Below, in pieces: positions 1-5,705 of a stretch of 9,997 nucleotides of DNA. The stretch comes from an uncultured Eubacteriales bacterium. GTDB lineage: Bacteria > Bacillota > Clostridia > Oscillospirales > QAMX01. The notes under the pieces are model-generated. The model had not been told where the DNA came from. It did not search any database and saw only the letters and a program-made list of their open reading frames with translations. The stretch is taken from contig URVL01000078.1 of the NCBI GenBank assembly GCA_900551265.1, positions 1-9,997 of the forward strand, given 5' to 3'. Position 1 is the stretch's first letter. Every line of letters starts with the position of its first letter. A program made the translations under genes and the position numbers.

Positions 1-9
1 GTGGAATAA
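1..9 (+). CDS. Possible last codons of feoA (partial)
   Basis: The window opens with GTG GAA TAA, which would be the last two sense codons and stop of a gene ending 18 bases before feoB. FeoA, a small SH3-like partner of FeoB, usually sits there and often ends in acidic or hydrophobic residues. Two codons cannot identify a gene, so this rests on position alone. Confidence 0.25.
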   Translation: ME

Positions 10-27
10 AATCGGGAGGGGATTTTT

Positions 28-2220
28 ATGGCCTATAAAATTGCGCTGGCGGGAAATCCCAACAGCGGAAAAACAACGCTTTTTAACGCGCTGACCGGTT
101 CCAACCAGTTTGTCGGTAACTGGCCCGGTGTGACGGTAGAAAAAAAGGAGGGCTATCTGAGATCCGACCGCGAGGTTGTCGTCGTGGATTTACCGGGAAT
201 TTACTCACTTTCGCCCTACACCTCCGAAGAAGTGGTTGCAAGGCAGTTTCTAATCGGCGAACACCCGGACGCGATTTTAAACATTGTCGACGGCACAAAC
301 CTCGAGCGCAATCTTTATTTGACAACGCAGCTTATTGAGCTGGGCATCCCCGTCGTGATCGCCGTCAATATGATGGATGTCGTAACCAAAAACGGCGACG
401 TGATTCACATTCACCGTCTATCCGACGAGTTGGGGTGTGAAGTAATGGAAATTTCGGCGCTCAAGGGCACCGGTATTGCGGAAGCCGCGCAGACGGCTGT
501 GGAAAAGGCGAAAGCGCGGATGCGGCTGGAGCCGAAGCATAATTTCTGCGGCAGTGTGGAGCATGCCATTGCGCACATCGAGGAGGCGGTTGCCGACCGC
601 CTGCCGAAAGGCCAGGAGCGCTGGTATGCAATTAAATTGTTTGAACGCGACGCGCGCGTCATCCAGGAGCTGGACCTTCCGCAGGAGCTCCTCTCCCATA
701 TTGAAGAAGACATCCGCAGCTGCGAACGGGAGCTGGACGACGACGCGGAGAGCATTATTACAAACGAGCGCTATAATTACATAACCTCTATCATTCAGGA
801 TTGCTATACGCGAAAGAACGCGCCCGGCATGACCGTTTCCGATAAGATTGACTATATCGTCACAAACCGGTGGCTTGCGCTGCCCATTTTTGCGGCGGTG
901 ATGTTCATTACCTATTACATCTCCGTTACCACCATCGGCACCTGGGCGAACGAATGGGCCGCCGAAGGCGTGTTTGGCGACGGCTGGACGTTTTTCGGAC
1001 ATTTTGTTCCGGGTATCCCCGGGCTTGTGGAGGACGCGCTTACCGGCTGGGGTTGCGCCGAGTGGCTGATCCGTCTGATCGTGGACGGGATCATCGGCGG
1101 CGTCGGCGCGGTGCTCGGATTTATCCCGCAGCTTCTGGTCCTCTTTTTCTTCCTGGCTTTTTTGGAGGCGTGCGGCTATATGTCGCGTATTGCCTTTATC
1201 ATGGACCGTATCTTCCGCAAATTCGGGCTTTCCGGCAAATCGTTTATCCCCATGCTGATCGGAACGGGCTGCAGTGTGCCGGGTATCATGGCGTCGCGGA
1301 CGATTGAAAGCGAACGCGACCGGAAAATGACCGTCATTACCACCAGCTTCATTCCATGCAGCGCAAAGCTTCCGGTAATCTCGTTGTTTGCCAGCGCCAT
1401 TTTCGGCGGCGCGTGGTGGGTGGCGCCCAGCGCATACTTTGTCGGCGTCCTGGCGGTGCTGTTTTCAGGTATCCTTTTGAAAAAGCTGCGACTGTTCCGC
1501 GGAGAAGACGCCGCATTTGTGATGGAACTGCCGACCTATCATATGCCGACGCTGCGCAATATTCTGCGTTCCATGTGGGAACGCAGCTGGAGCTTTATCA
1601 AAAAAGCGGGCACGGTCATCCTTTTGTGCTCCATGCTGATCTGGTTCCTCTCAAACTTTGGCTTTACGCAGGGACAATTTGGCATGGTAACCGATATGAG
1701 CCGCAGTTTTCTGGCAACATTCGGCAGCATGCTTGCCTGGATCTTCCGTCCGCTCGGGTTTGGCGAGTGGCCCTGCGCCGTCGCGACCCTGACCGGCCTG
1801 GTTGCCAAAGAAAATATTGTCTCCACATTCGGCATCCTCTTTGGTGCAGGAGAGCTTTCCGAAAACGGTGCGGAGCTGTGGCAAGTGCTGTCGGAAATAT
1901 TTACGGGCTATTCCGCTTACGCGTTTTTGCTGTTCAATCTGCTCTGCTGTCCCTGTGTTGCGGCAGTCGGCGCCATACGGCGTGAAATGCACAGCGCAAA
2001 GTGGACCTTGTTTGCCGTCGGATACCAGACGATACTGGCCTACGGCGTAGCACTTGTCGTAAATCAGTTCGGCGCGCTGTTTTCCGGACATGGTTCCTGG
2101 CTCGGCACTGCGGCGGCCTGCCTGATTGTCGCAGCGTTTTTATACCTGCTTCTGCGGCGTGGAAAAAACGACCCTGTCTCAGAAGAAAAAGAAGAGAAAC
2201 GGGAAGGCGTATCCGTATAA
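28..2220 (+). CDS. feoB: Ferrous iron transporter FeoB
   Basis: FeoB is the inner-membrane Fe(II) uptake protein, with an N-terminal GTPase joined to a polytopic membrane domain. At 730 residues it is full length. The G motifs are visible: G1 GNPNSGKT (9-16), G2 Thr36 in GVTVE, G3 DLPG (54-57), G4 NMMD (114-117) and G5 SALKG (143-147). A helical spacer region follows up to about residue 280. The membrane part carries the two Gate-type segments, GTGCSVPG around Cys415 and LTGLVAKEN around 589-596, and a late Cys-rich helix LLCCPC (638-643). The tail is charged (KNDPVSEEKEEKRE). The ATG has GGGAGGGG at 14-21 with a 6-nt spacer. A small Cys-rich partner gene follows. Fur or other iron control would lie upstream, outside the window. 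The gene runs toward oriC, so it meets the leftward replication fork head-on. Confidence 0.97.
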   Translation: MAYKIALAGNPNSGKTTLFNALTGSNQFVGNWPGVTVEKKEGYLRSDREVVVVDLPGIYSLSPYTSEEVVARQFLIGEHPDAILNIVDGTNLERNLYLTTQLIELGIPVVIAVNMMDVVTKNGDVIHIHRLSDELGCEVMEISALKGTGIAEAAQTAVEKAKARMRLEPKHNFCGSVEHAIAHIEEAVADRLPKGQERWYAIKLFERDARVIQELDLPQELLSHIEEDIRSCERELDDDAESIITNERYNYITSIIQDCYTRKNAPGMTVSDKIDYIVTNRWLALPIFAAVMFITYYISVTTIGTWANEWAAEGVFGDGWTFFGHFVPGIPGLVEDALTGWGCAEWLIRLIVDGIIGGVGAVLGFIPQLLVLFFFLAFLEACGYMSRIAFIMDRIFRKFGLSGKSFIPMLIGTGCSVPGIMASRTIESERDRKMTVITTSFIPCSAKLPVISLFASAIFGGAWWVAPSAYFVGVLAVLFSGILLKKLRLFRGEDAAFVMELPTYHMPTLRNILRSMWERSWSFIKKAGTVILLCSMLIWFLSNFGFTQGQFGMVTDMSRSFLATFGSMLAWIFRPLGFGEWPCAVATLTGLVAKENIVSTFGILFGAGELSENGAELWQVLSEIFTGYSAYAFLLFNLLCCPCVAAVGAIRREMHSAKWTLFAVGYQTILAYGVALVVNQFGALFSGHGSWLGTAAACLIVAAFLYLLLRRGKNDPVSEEKEEKREGVSV

Positions 2221-2233
2221 GGGAGGCGGGAAT

Positions 2234-2386
2234 TTGCAGTTTCTCATGGAATATGGCGCGACGTGCGCCGTCGGCGCCGTCATATTTGCCGTGGCGGCCG
2301 CCGCAGCCGTGTATGTGATACGTACCCGGAAAAAATGCGGCGCCTGCGCGTTTTGCGCGCAGCGTGGACACTGTCATAAAAAATAG
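2234..2386 (+). CDS. Small FeoB-associated Cys-rich membrane protein
   Basis: This is a 50-residue protein in the feo operon, 13 bases after feoB. One hydrophobic segment (about residues 9-29, rich in Ala and Val) is followed by a basic RTRKK stretch and a cysteine cluster C35-x2-C38-x2-C41-x5-C47, ending HCHKK. That layout matches the FeoB-associated Cys-rich membrane protein family, which follows feoB in many Bacillota. Its exact role is unsettled; iron or redox sensing, or scaffolding of FeoB, are proposals. I choose the TTG at 2234 because GGGAGG (2221-2226) lies 7 nt before it. The in-frame ATG at 2246 is 19 nt from that site, and starting there would shorten the protein to 46 residues without touching the helix or cysteines. 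Confidence 0.8.
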   Translation: MQFLMEYGATCAVGAVIFAVAAAAAVYVIRTRKKCGACAFCAQRGHCHKK

Positions 2387-2428
2387 ATATCCCCCAATCA
2401 GGACGGTTGTCCTGATTGGGGGATATCT
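2385..2428. terminator. Perfect 20-bp hairpin, feo operon terminator
   Basis: AGATATCCCCCAATCAGGAC (2385-2404) pairs without mismatch with 2409-2428 around a GGTT loop, starting at the last base of the small gene's stop codon. On the + strand only a weak tail (TTCTGT) follows. On the - strand the hairpin is followed by TATTTTTTA, a much better U-tract. It is therefore probably bidirectional, ending feo transcripts on one side and blocking leftward transcripts on the other. Confidence 0.75.
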
Positions 2429-2456
2429 TCTGTAAGACGGTAATCTTCCGTAAGAC
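2425..2456. repeat. Imperfect 14-bp direct repeat
   Basis: ATCTTCTGTAAGAC (2425-2438) and ATCTTCCGTAAGAC (2443-2456) match at 13 of 14 positions with an 18-bp period. The first copy begins in the terminator's 3' arm. It could be a small tandem duplication or two binding half-sites; nothing shows which. Confidence 0.4.
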
Positions 2457-2459
2457 CAA

Positions 2460-2493
2460 AAACCGTGATCGGAAAATCCTTTTATCACAGTTT
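2460..2493. repeat. Imperfect 10-bp inverted repeat upstream of dnaA
   Basis: AAACCGTGAT (2460-2469) pairs with ATCACAGTTT (2484-2493) at 9 of 10 positions across a 14-base loop, which itself holds GGA-AAA-TCC. No T-run follows, so it does not look like a normal intrinsic terminator. It may be an operator or a chance palindrome. Together with 2494-2600, where I see only A/T-rich sequence and one weak promoter candidate, it fills the gene-free stretch before the dnaA promoter. Confidence 0.35.
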
Positions 2494-2538
2494 CAGCATT
2501 ATTCCCCCTGATGGGATGCGGCGGACTGAACCTGCCGG

Positions 2539-2568
2539 TTGGGAAAAAATGTGGCCGTATTGTATAAA
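2539..2568 (+). promoter_or_regulatory. Weak candidate promoter
   Basis: TTGGGA (2539-2544) and TATAAA (2563-2568) are 18 bp apart, resembling a sigma-A type promoter and pointing at dnaA. It is weaker than the candidate at 2616-2644 and may be chance in A/T-rich sequence. Confidence 0.2.
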
Positions 2569-2615
2569 ATTAGATATATGATTTTAAAAATCCCCGATTA
2601 TTGTTCATACTTCTG

Positions 2616-2644
2616 TTGTTTTTTCACACTTTTTATGCTATAAT
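2616..2644 (+). promoter_or_regulatory. Probable dnaA promoter (extended -10)
   Basis: A perfect TATAAT at 2639-2644 is preceded by TGC (2636-2638), giving an extended -10 element. A poor -35, TTGTTT (2616-2621), lies 17 bp upstream. Transcription would start near 2651, leaving a leader of about 180 nt before dnaA. It is the best promoter seen in the gene-free stretch. Confidence 0.7.
2620..2628 (+). promoter_or_regulatory. DnaA-box-like site in the dnaA promoter
   Basis: TTTTTCACA fits the relaxed DnaA box TTWTNCACA and lies across the end of the -35 and the spacer of the dnaA promoter. DnaA bound here would cover the promoter, consistent with the autoregulation known for dnaA in other bacteria. 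T-rich sequence makes a chance match fairly likely. Confidence 0.4.
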
Positions 2645-2650
2645 AGGATA

Positions 2651-2832
2651 GTTAAAAGTCTCTTCCTGCGCGTACCTTCTGGCAGCCTGGAAAAACCCGG
2701 TTGTCCGCTGCTGCGCAGCTTTTGAACCTTTCAAAAATGCCGCGGTCCCGCTCATGACTTTTTGCAAAATTACTCAAGCAATCATGGGAACGCTCCTCCA
2801 TGATTGACGTATCTTTTTTAACGAGGTTTTTT
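2651..2832 (+). other. Long dnaA 5' leader
   Basis: About 180 bases lie between the predicted transcription start and the dnaA ATG, with no supported gene inside. Visible structure includes TTTTGA/TCAAAA (2720-2725 and 2731-2736, loop ACCTT) and a stronger hairpin at 2779-2806. I see no match to a known riboswitch or T-box. Short ATG-initiated frames in it lack ribosome binding sites. Confidence 0.45.
2779..2806 (+). repeat. 9-bp leader hairpin before the dnaA start
   Basis: CAATCATGG (2779-2787) pairs perfectly with CCATGATTG (2798-2806), with a possible extra G-U pair. A T6 run follows at 2814-2819, then the dnaA ribosome binding site. It could act as an attenuator or a 5' stabiliser. The five bases between stem and T-run make it a poor standard terminator. 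Confidence 0.45.
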
Positions 2833-4140
2833 ATGACGAATATCACACAGATCTGGACCACGGTCATGGACATGCTGGCGGAAAAAATGACCGCCGTATC
2901 CCTGCAGACCTGGTTTTCGGATGTCGCAATCGGCGAATACAAAGATAATCGCATCATTCTCACCGCGCCGCATTCGATGACAAAGGAAGTCATCTGCGAT
3001 AAATATCAGAAAACGCTTGAGGAAATCTTCGAGCAGATTTTTTCCATGCCCATGGAAATCGTTGTGATGACAGAGGATGAGTTTCGTACTTACATGCAGG
3101 AAAAGGAAACCGAGCCCTCTTACATGAGCGACGAATTTACCTTCCGCAATTTTGTCGTCGGCAATTCCAACCGTTTTGCACACGGCGCCGCCGTCGCAGT
3201 TTCACAAATGCCCGCGCAGGTGTATAATCCCCTGCTCATTCACGGGCCCTCCGGCGTCGGCAAAACGCACCTTCTCTATGCCATCGCCGGTACAATTAAA
3301 CGCGAACACCCTGAATGGCGCATTACATATATCACCGCCGAAGACTTTACCAATGAGATGGTAACAGCAATTTCCCAAGGTAAAATGAACGATTTCCGGA
3401 TGAAATACCGCCAGGTCAACCTTCTTCTGGTTGACGATGTGCAGTTTTTGGCCGGCAAATCTTCCACACAGGAGGAATTTTTCCATACATTTAATGCGCT
3501 TTCCGATGCGCACCGGCAAATGGTTTTGACATCCGACCGGCCGCCGAAGGAAATTCCATTGCTGGAGGACCGCATTCGCAGCCGTTTTGAATCCGGACTG
3601 CTCGCGGACATTCAACCGCCGGACTTTGAAACGCGCAGCGCCATCATTTTGAAAAAGGCCTCCTATCTGGGACTTGATATGCCGCGCGAAGTGGTAGATT
3701 TTCTCGCCGAACGCATTTCCAATAATGTCCGTCAGCTTGAGGGCACCGTCAAGAAAATAAAGGCTCTGCGTGCTTTTATGGGACTTCCCGTAAATCTGGA
3801 AACCGCACAGATTGCGATCGAGGACATTTATCGGGAAAATCCCGGCATCAATCCTACGCCGCAGTACATCATCGAGACAGTCGCAACCTTTTACGGCGTC
3901 ACGCCTTCCGATATCACAGGCTCCAAACGCGGACAGGACATCATGCTGGCACGCCAGTCCGCAATTTATCTGACGCGGCGCCTGACAAAGCACTCTCTTC
4001 CCGAAATCGGCGCGGCCTTCGGGGGACGTGACCACACCACTATCATGCACTCCATTAACAAAATTGAAAACGCTCTGGAAAAAGACGAAAAACTGAAAAC
4101 AAACATCGAGGCGCTGATTAAAACCATCCGGCAGGAATAA
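2833..4140 (+). CDS. dnaA: Chromosomal replication initiator DnaA
   Basis: DnaA is the AAA+ ATPase that binds DnaA boxes and opens the origin. At 435 residues it is full length with a short domain II linker. Domain I begins ITQIWTTVMDML and includes the conserved LQTWF. Walker A is GPSGVGKT (138-145) and Walker B LLLVDD (197-202). The C-terminal helix-turn-helix carries the DnaA signature GGRDHTTIMHS (397-407), which contacts the box. I place the start at ATG 2833 because GAGG (2823-2826) lies 6 nt upstream and the protein then begins where DnaA proteins normally do. The in-frame ATG at 2800 has no ribosome binding site, sits in a hairpin arm and would add 11 uncharacteristic residues. DnaA probably regulates its own promoter and acts on the boxes that start right after its stop codon. 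Confidence 0.98.
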   Translation: MTNITQIWTTVMDMLAEKMTAVSLQTWFSDVAIGEYKDNRIILTAPHSMTKEVICDKYQKTLEEIFEQIFSMPMEIVVMTEDEFRTYMQEKETEPSYMSDEFTFRNFVVGNSNRFAHGAAVAVSQMPAQVYNPLLIHGPSGVGKTHLLYAIAGTIKREHPEWRITYITAEDFTNEMVTAISQGKMNDFRMKYRQVNLLLVDDVQFLAGKSSTQEEFFHTFNALSDAHRQMVLTSDRPPKEIPLLEDRIRSRFESGLLADIQPPDFETRSAIILKKASYLGLDMPREVVDFLAERISNNVRQLEGTVKKIKALRAFMGLPVNLETAQIAIEDIYRENPGINPTPQYIIETVATFYGVTPSDITGSKRGQDIMLARQSAIYLTRRLTKHSLPEIGAAFGGRDHTTIMHSINKIENALEKDEKLKTNIEALIKTIRQE

Positions 4141-4145
4141 GGAGG

Positions 4146-4154
4146 TTTTCCACA
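4146..4154 (+). promoter_or_regulatory. DnaA box 1
   Basis: TTTTCCACA, an exact match to TTWTNCACA, begins 5 bases after the dnaA stop codon. Confidence 0.8.
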
Positions 4155-4178
4155 ATTCCCCGCCTTTCAACAATAAAA

Positions 4179-4187
4179 GTTTCCACA
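4179..4187 (+). promoter_or_regulatory. DnaA box 2 (one mismatch)
   Basis: GTTTCCACA differs from the local TTTTCCACA box only in its first base. It lies 33 bp after box 1 in the same orientation and is inverted relative to box 3. Confidence 0.6.
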
Positions 4188-4210
4188 ACGCAAAAAACGC
4201 TGTAGAAATC

Positions 4211-4219
4211 TGTGGAAAA
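4211..4219 (-). promoter_or_regulatory. DnaA box 3 (inverted)
   Basis: TGTGGAAAA on the + strand is TTTTCCACA on the - strand, an exact relaxed match. It is the only clear inverted box in the cluster. Confidence 0.8.
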
Positions 4220-4227
4220 CAAAAAAG

Positions 4228-4236
4228 TTATCAACA
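4228..4236 (+). promoter_or_regulatory. DnaA box 4 (one mismatch)
   Basis: TTATCAACA differs from the TTATCCACA consensus at one position and is the only box in this cluster with the TTAT start. Such variants are usually lower-affinity sites. Confidence 0.55.
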
Positions 4237-4279
4237 GGAAAACCTTGCAGAAAAATCGACCCGGCATCTGCATTTTTCC
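4237..4279. repeat. Imperfect inverted repeat inside oriC
   Basis: GGAAAA (4237-4242) pairs with TTTTCC (4274-4279), and TGCAGA (4246-4251) with TCTGCA (4267-4272), separated by a small 3-by-1 internal loop and capped by a 15-base loop. It lies between box 4 and the box nearest the unwinding region. It may be a spacer structure or serve as a weak dnaA terminator; the T-run lies within the 3' arm rather than after it. Confidence 0.45.
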
Positions 4280-4282
4280 CAC

Positions 4283-4291
4283 TTTTCCACA
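4283..4291 (+). promoter_or_regulatory. DnaA box 5, nearest the unwinding element
   Basis: TTTTCCACA lies 12 bases before the trio-like triplets. In Bacillus subtilis a box next to the trios positions DnaA to load onto single-stranded DNA, and this one holds the equivalent place. Confidence 0.8.
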
Positions 4292-4303
4292 AATCAACAG
4301 CCT

Positions 4304-4321
4304 TTATTACTACGACTGCTA
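4304..4321 (+). promoter_or_regulatory. DnaA-trio-like element
   Basis: The sequence reads as six triplets, TTA TTA CTA CGA CTG CTA, directly between a DnaA box and the A/T-rich stretch. DnaA-trios in B. subtilis read as YTA-type triplets on this strand (3'-GAT-5' on the other). Four of the six fit exactly; CGA and CTG each deviate at one base. Position and periodicity support the call. Confidence 0.65.
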
Positions 4322-4344
4322 AAATATATTTATTATTATATAAA
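4320..4344. other. DNA unwinding element (25 bp, all A/T)
   Basis: Twenty-five consecutive A/T base pairs follow the trio-like element and end 45 bases before dnaN. In a GC-rich neighbourhood this is the obvious point of initial strand opening. Confidence 0.75.
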
Positions 4345-4388
4345 GAACCCGCACATTCCAAAACCAGACAACAGAAAGGATGAGACAA

Positions 4389-5498
4389 ATGAGGTTTACC
4401 TGCGAAAAGTCCATACTTGCCGATATGATTAATCAAACTGGACGCGCAGTTTCATCAAAAAGCACCATTCCGGCACTCGAAGGCATCCTAATTCAGGCAG
4501 AAGATCATCTAACGCTGACAGGTTTTGACCTCGAAGTCGGAATCCGTACGTCAAGCGCCGCTTCCATCGAAGAAAAAGGCGCAGTTGTCATCAACGCCCG
4601 CATTTTATCCGACATTATCCGAAAATTACCGGATAACATCATCACCATTTCCTGCGACGAAAAGCTCTATGTCACCATCTCCTGCGGCGCTTCCGTTTTT
4701 AATCTCATCGGCATCGCGGCTTCCGACTATCCGGAACTCCCGGTCGTTCAGAAAGAACGCTACACCACGCTTCCGCAAAACTTATTAAAAACGATCATAG
4801 AGGGCACTATCTTCTCCGCATCTGAAAATGACAGCCGTCCCATCATCACAGGATGTCTTTTCAAAATCACAGGCGACGAACTTGTTGTCGTCGCGCTTGA
4901 CAGTTTCCGTATGGCGCTGCGTACAGAGACGGTACAGCGCGGAGACTCCACCGCCAATATGAGCTTTGTCGTCCCCGCAAAAGCACTCCGTGAAGTCAAC
5001 CGCTTCTTAAACGACTCCGACGAAAATATTAACATTTCCATCAGCCGCCGGAATATTGCATTTGAATTCGGCGATACCGTACTGACTTCCCGGCTTCTGG
5101 AAGGCGAATTTTTGAATTATAACAATGCAATCCCGGCTTCCTCGTCAAAGTCCCTGCTTGTCAATACCGCAGACCTGATCGACAGTCTGGAACGTGTCTC
5201 GCTTATTACAAACGACAAATTGAAAAATTTCGTCCACTGTACATTTGAGGACAACCTTTTAAAACTCAAATGCACCACCGCCATCGGTCAGGCCTACGAC
5301 GAGTGTTATATCGATCCCATTGAGGGCGGCGACCTGGTTATCGGTTTCAACAGCCGTTATTTGCTCGACGCGCTGCGCGCCTGTCACGAAGAAGTCGTGC
5401 GGATAGAACTGAATACGCCGACCTCCCCCTGCCTGATTAAGCCAAAAGAGGGAAACAAATATCTTTACCTGATTCTTCCTGTGAGGTTAAAGGCCTGA
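4389..5498 (+). CDS. dnaN: DNA polymerase III beta subunit (sliding clamp)
   Basis: DnaN forms the ring that tethers DNA polymerase III and many repair proteins to DNA. At 369 residues it has the usual length for three clamp domains (about 1-120, 125-245 and 250-369). The start MRFTCEKSIL and the motif SSKSTIPALEGI (22-33) are typical, and the C-terminal LPVR (363-366) belongs to the partner-binding pocket. I use ATG 4389 because GAAAGGA (4374-4380) lies 8 nt upstream and the family starts at M-K/R-F. The ATG at 4380 overlaps the ribosome binding site itself and would add only three residues. The stop codon overlaps the yaaA start by one base (TGATG), indicating translational coupling. Confidence 0.98.
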   Translation: MRFTCEKSILADMINQTGRAVSSKSTIPALEGILIQAEDHLTLTGFDLEVGIRTSSAASIEEKGAVVINARILSDIIRKLPDNIITISCDEKLYVTISCGASVFNLIGIAASDYPELPVVQKERYTTLPQNLLKTIIEGTIFSASENDSRPIITGCLFKITGDELVVVALDSFRMALRTETVQRGDSTANMSFVVPAKALREVNRFLNDSDENINISISRRNIAFEFGDTVLTSRLLEGEFLNYNNAIPASSSKSLLVNTADLIDSLERVSLITNDKLKNFVHCTFEDNLLKLKCTTAIGQAYDECYIDPIEGGDLVIGFNSRYLLDALRACHEEVVRIELNTPTSPCLIKPKEGNKYLYLILPVRLKA

Positions 5499-5701
5499 TG
5501 ACAATTACCATTAAAACTGACTACATCAAATTGGACGCGCTGCTCAAATATGCCGGGCTGACCGGCACCGGCGGTGAGGCAAAGCAGGCGATTGAGGCAG
5601 GATTGGTATCTGTGAATGGGGAAATCTGTACCATGCGCGGCAAAAAACTGCGAACCGGTGACAAAATCGTGTTTAATGACACGGAAATTACGATAGAATA
5701 A
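5498..5701 (+). CDS. yaaA: S4-domain RNA-binding protein YaaA
   Basis: This is a 67-residue protein consisting almost entirely of one S4 RNA-binding domain. The stretch IKLDALLKYAGL (10-21) and the following GGEAK and VSVNGE motifs are characteristic. In B. subtilis yaaA (rlbA) occupies the same place between dnaN and recF, and a link to ribosome assembly has been suggested. The precise role is unsettled. The ATG overlaps the dnaN stop codon by one base, with GAGG at 5483-5486 upstream, and recF starts 4 bases after its stop, so the three genes are surely co-transcribed. Confidence 0.93.
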   Translation: MTITIKTDYIKLDALLKYAGLTGTGGEAKQAIEAGLVSVNGEICTMRGKKLRTGDKIVFNDTEITIE

Positions 5702-5705
5702 CATT

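Larger units (their letters stand above)
4141..4388. other. Chromosomal replication origin oriC
   Basis: This 248-base gap between dnaA and dnaN holds, in order, a DnaA-box cluster (4146-4236), an imperfect hairpin (4237-4279), a box nearest the unwinding site (4283-4291), DnaA-trio-like triplets (4304-4321), a pure A/T stretch (4320-4344) and the dnaN ribosome binding site. This arrangement matches the Bacillota origin downstream of dnaA. No exact TTATCCACA is present. The boxes are mainly TTTTCCACA. No dnaN promoter stands out, so dnaN may be read from the dnaA promoter or from within the A/T-rich part. Confidence 0.9.

Noticed and set aside
1934..2488. Minus-strand reading frame of 184 residues across the feo end and hairpin
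   Set aside because: It is mostly a shadow of feoB and the small Cys-rich gene, has an Arg-rich out-of-frame composition, and passes through a perfect hairpin.
2754..2807. Possible 17-residue upstream reading frame in the dnaA leader
   Set aside because: No ribosome binding site, a short frame with no recognisable features, and its end coincides with the hairpin arm.
2800..2832. Alternative upstream dnaA start at ATG 2800
   Set aside because: No ribosome binding site precedes it (the bases upstream are CTCCTCC), it lies in a hairpin arm, and the added 11 residues are not typical of DnaA. ATG 2833 has GAGG at the right distance.
3202..4188. Minus-strand reading frame of 328 residues opposite dnaA
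   Set aside because: It is a long shadow frame of a well-conserved gene in GC-rich sequence. It starts in oriC box DNA, lacks a ribosome binding site and shows no recognisable domain.
4201..4209. Extra weak DnaA-box-like site TGTAGAAAT in oriC
   Set aside because: It has two mismatches to the relaxed consensus in A/T-rich DNA, too weak to call on its own.
4380..4388. Alternative dnaN start at ATG 4380
   Set aside because: The A of this ATG is the last base of the AAAGGA ribosome binding site, so there is no spacer. The family begins at the ATG at 4389.
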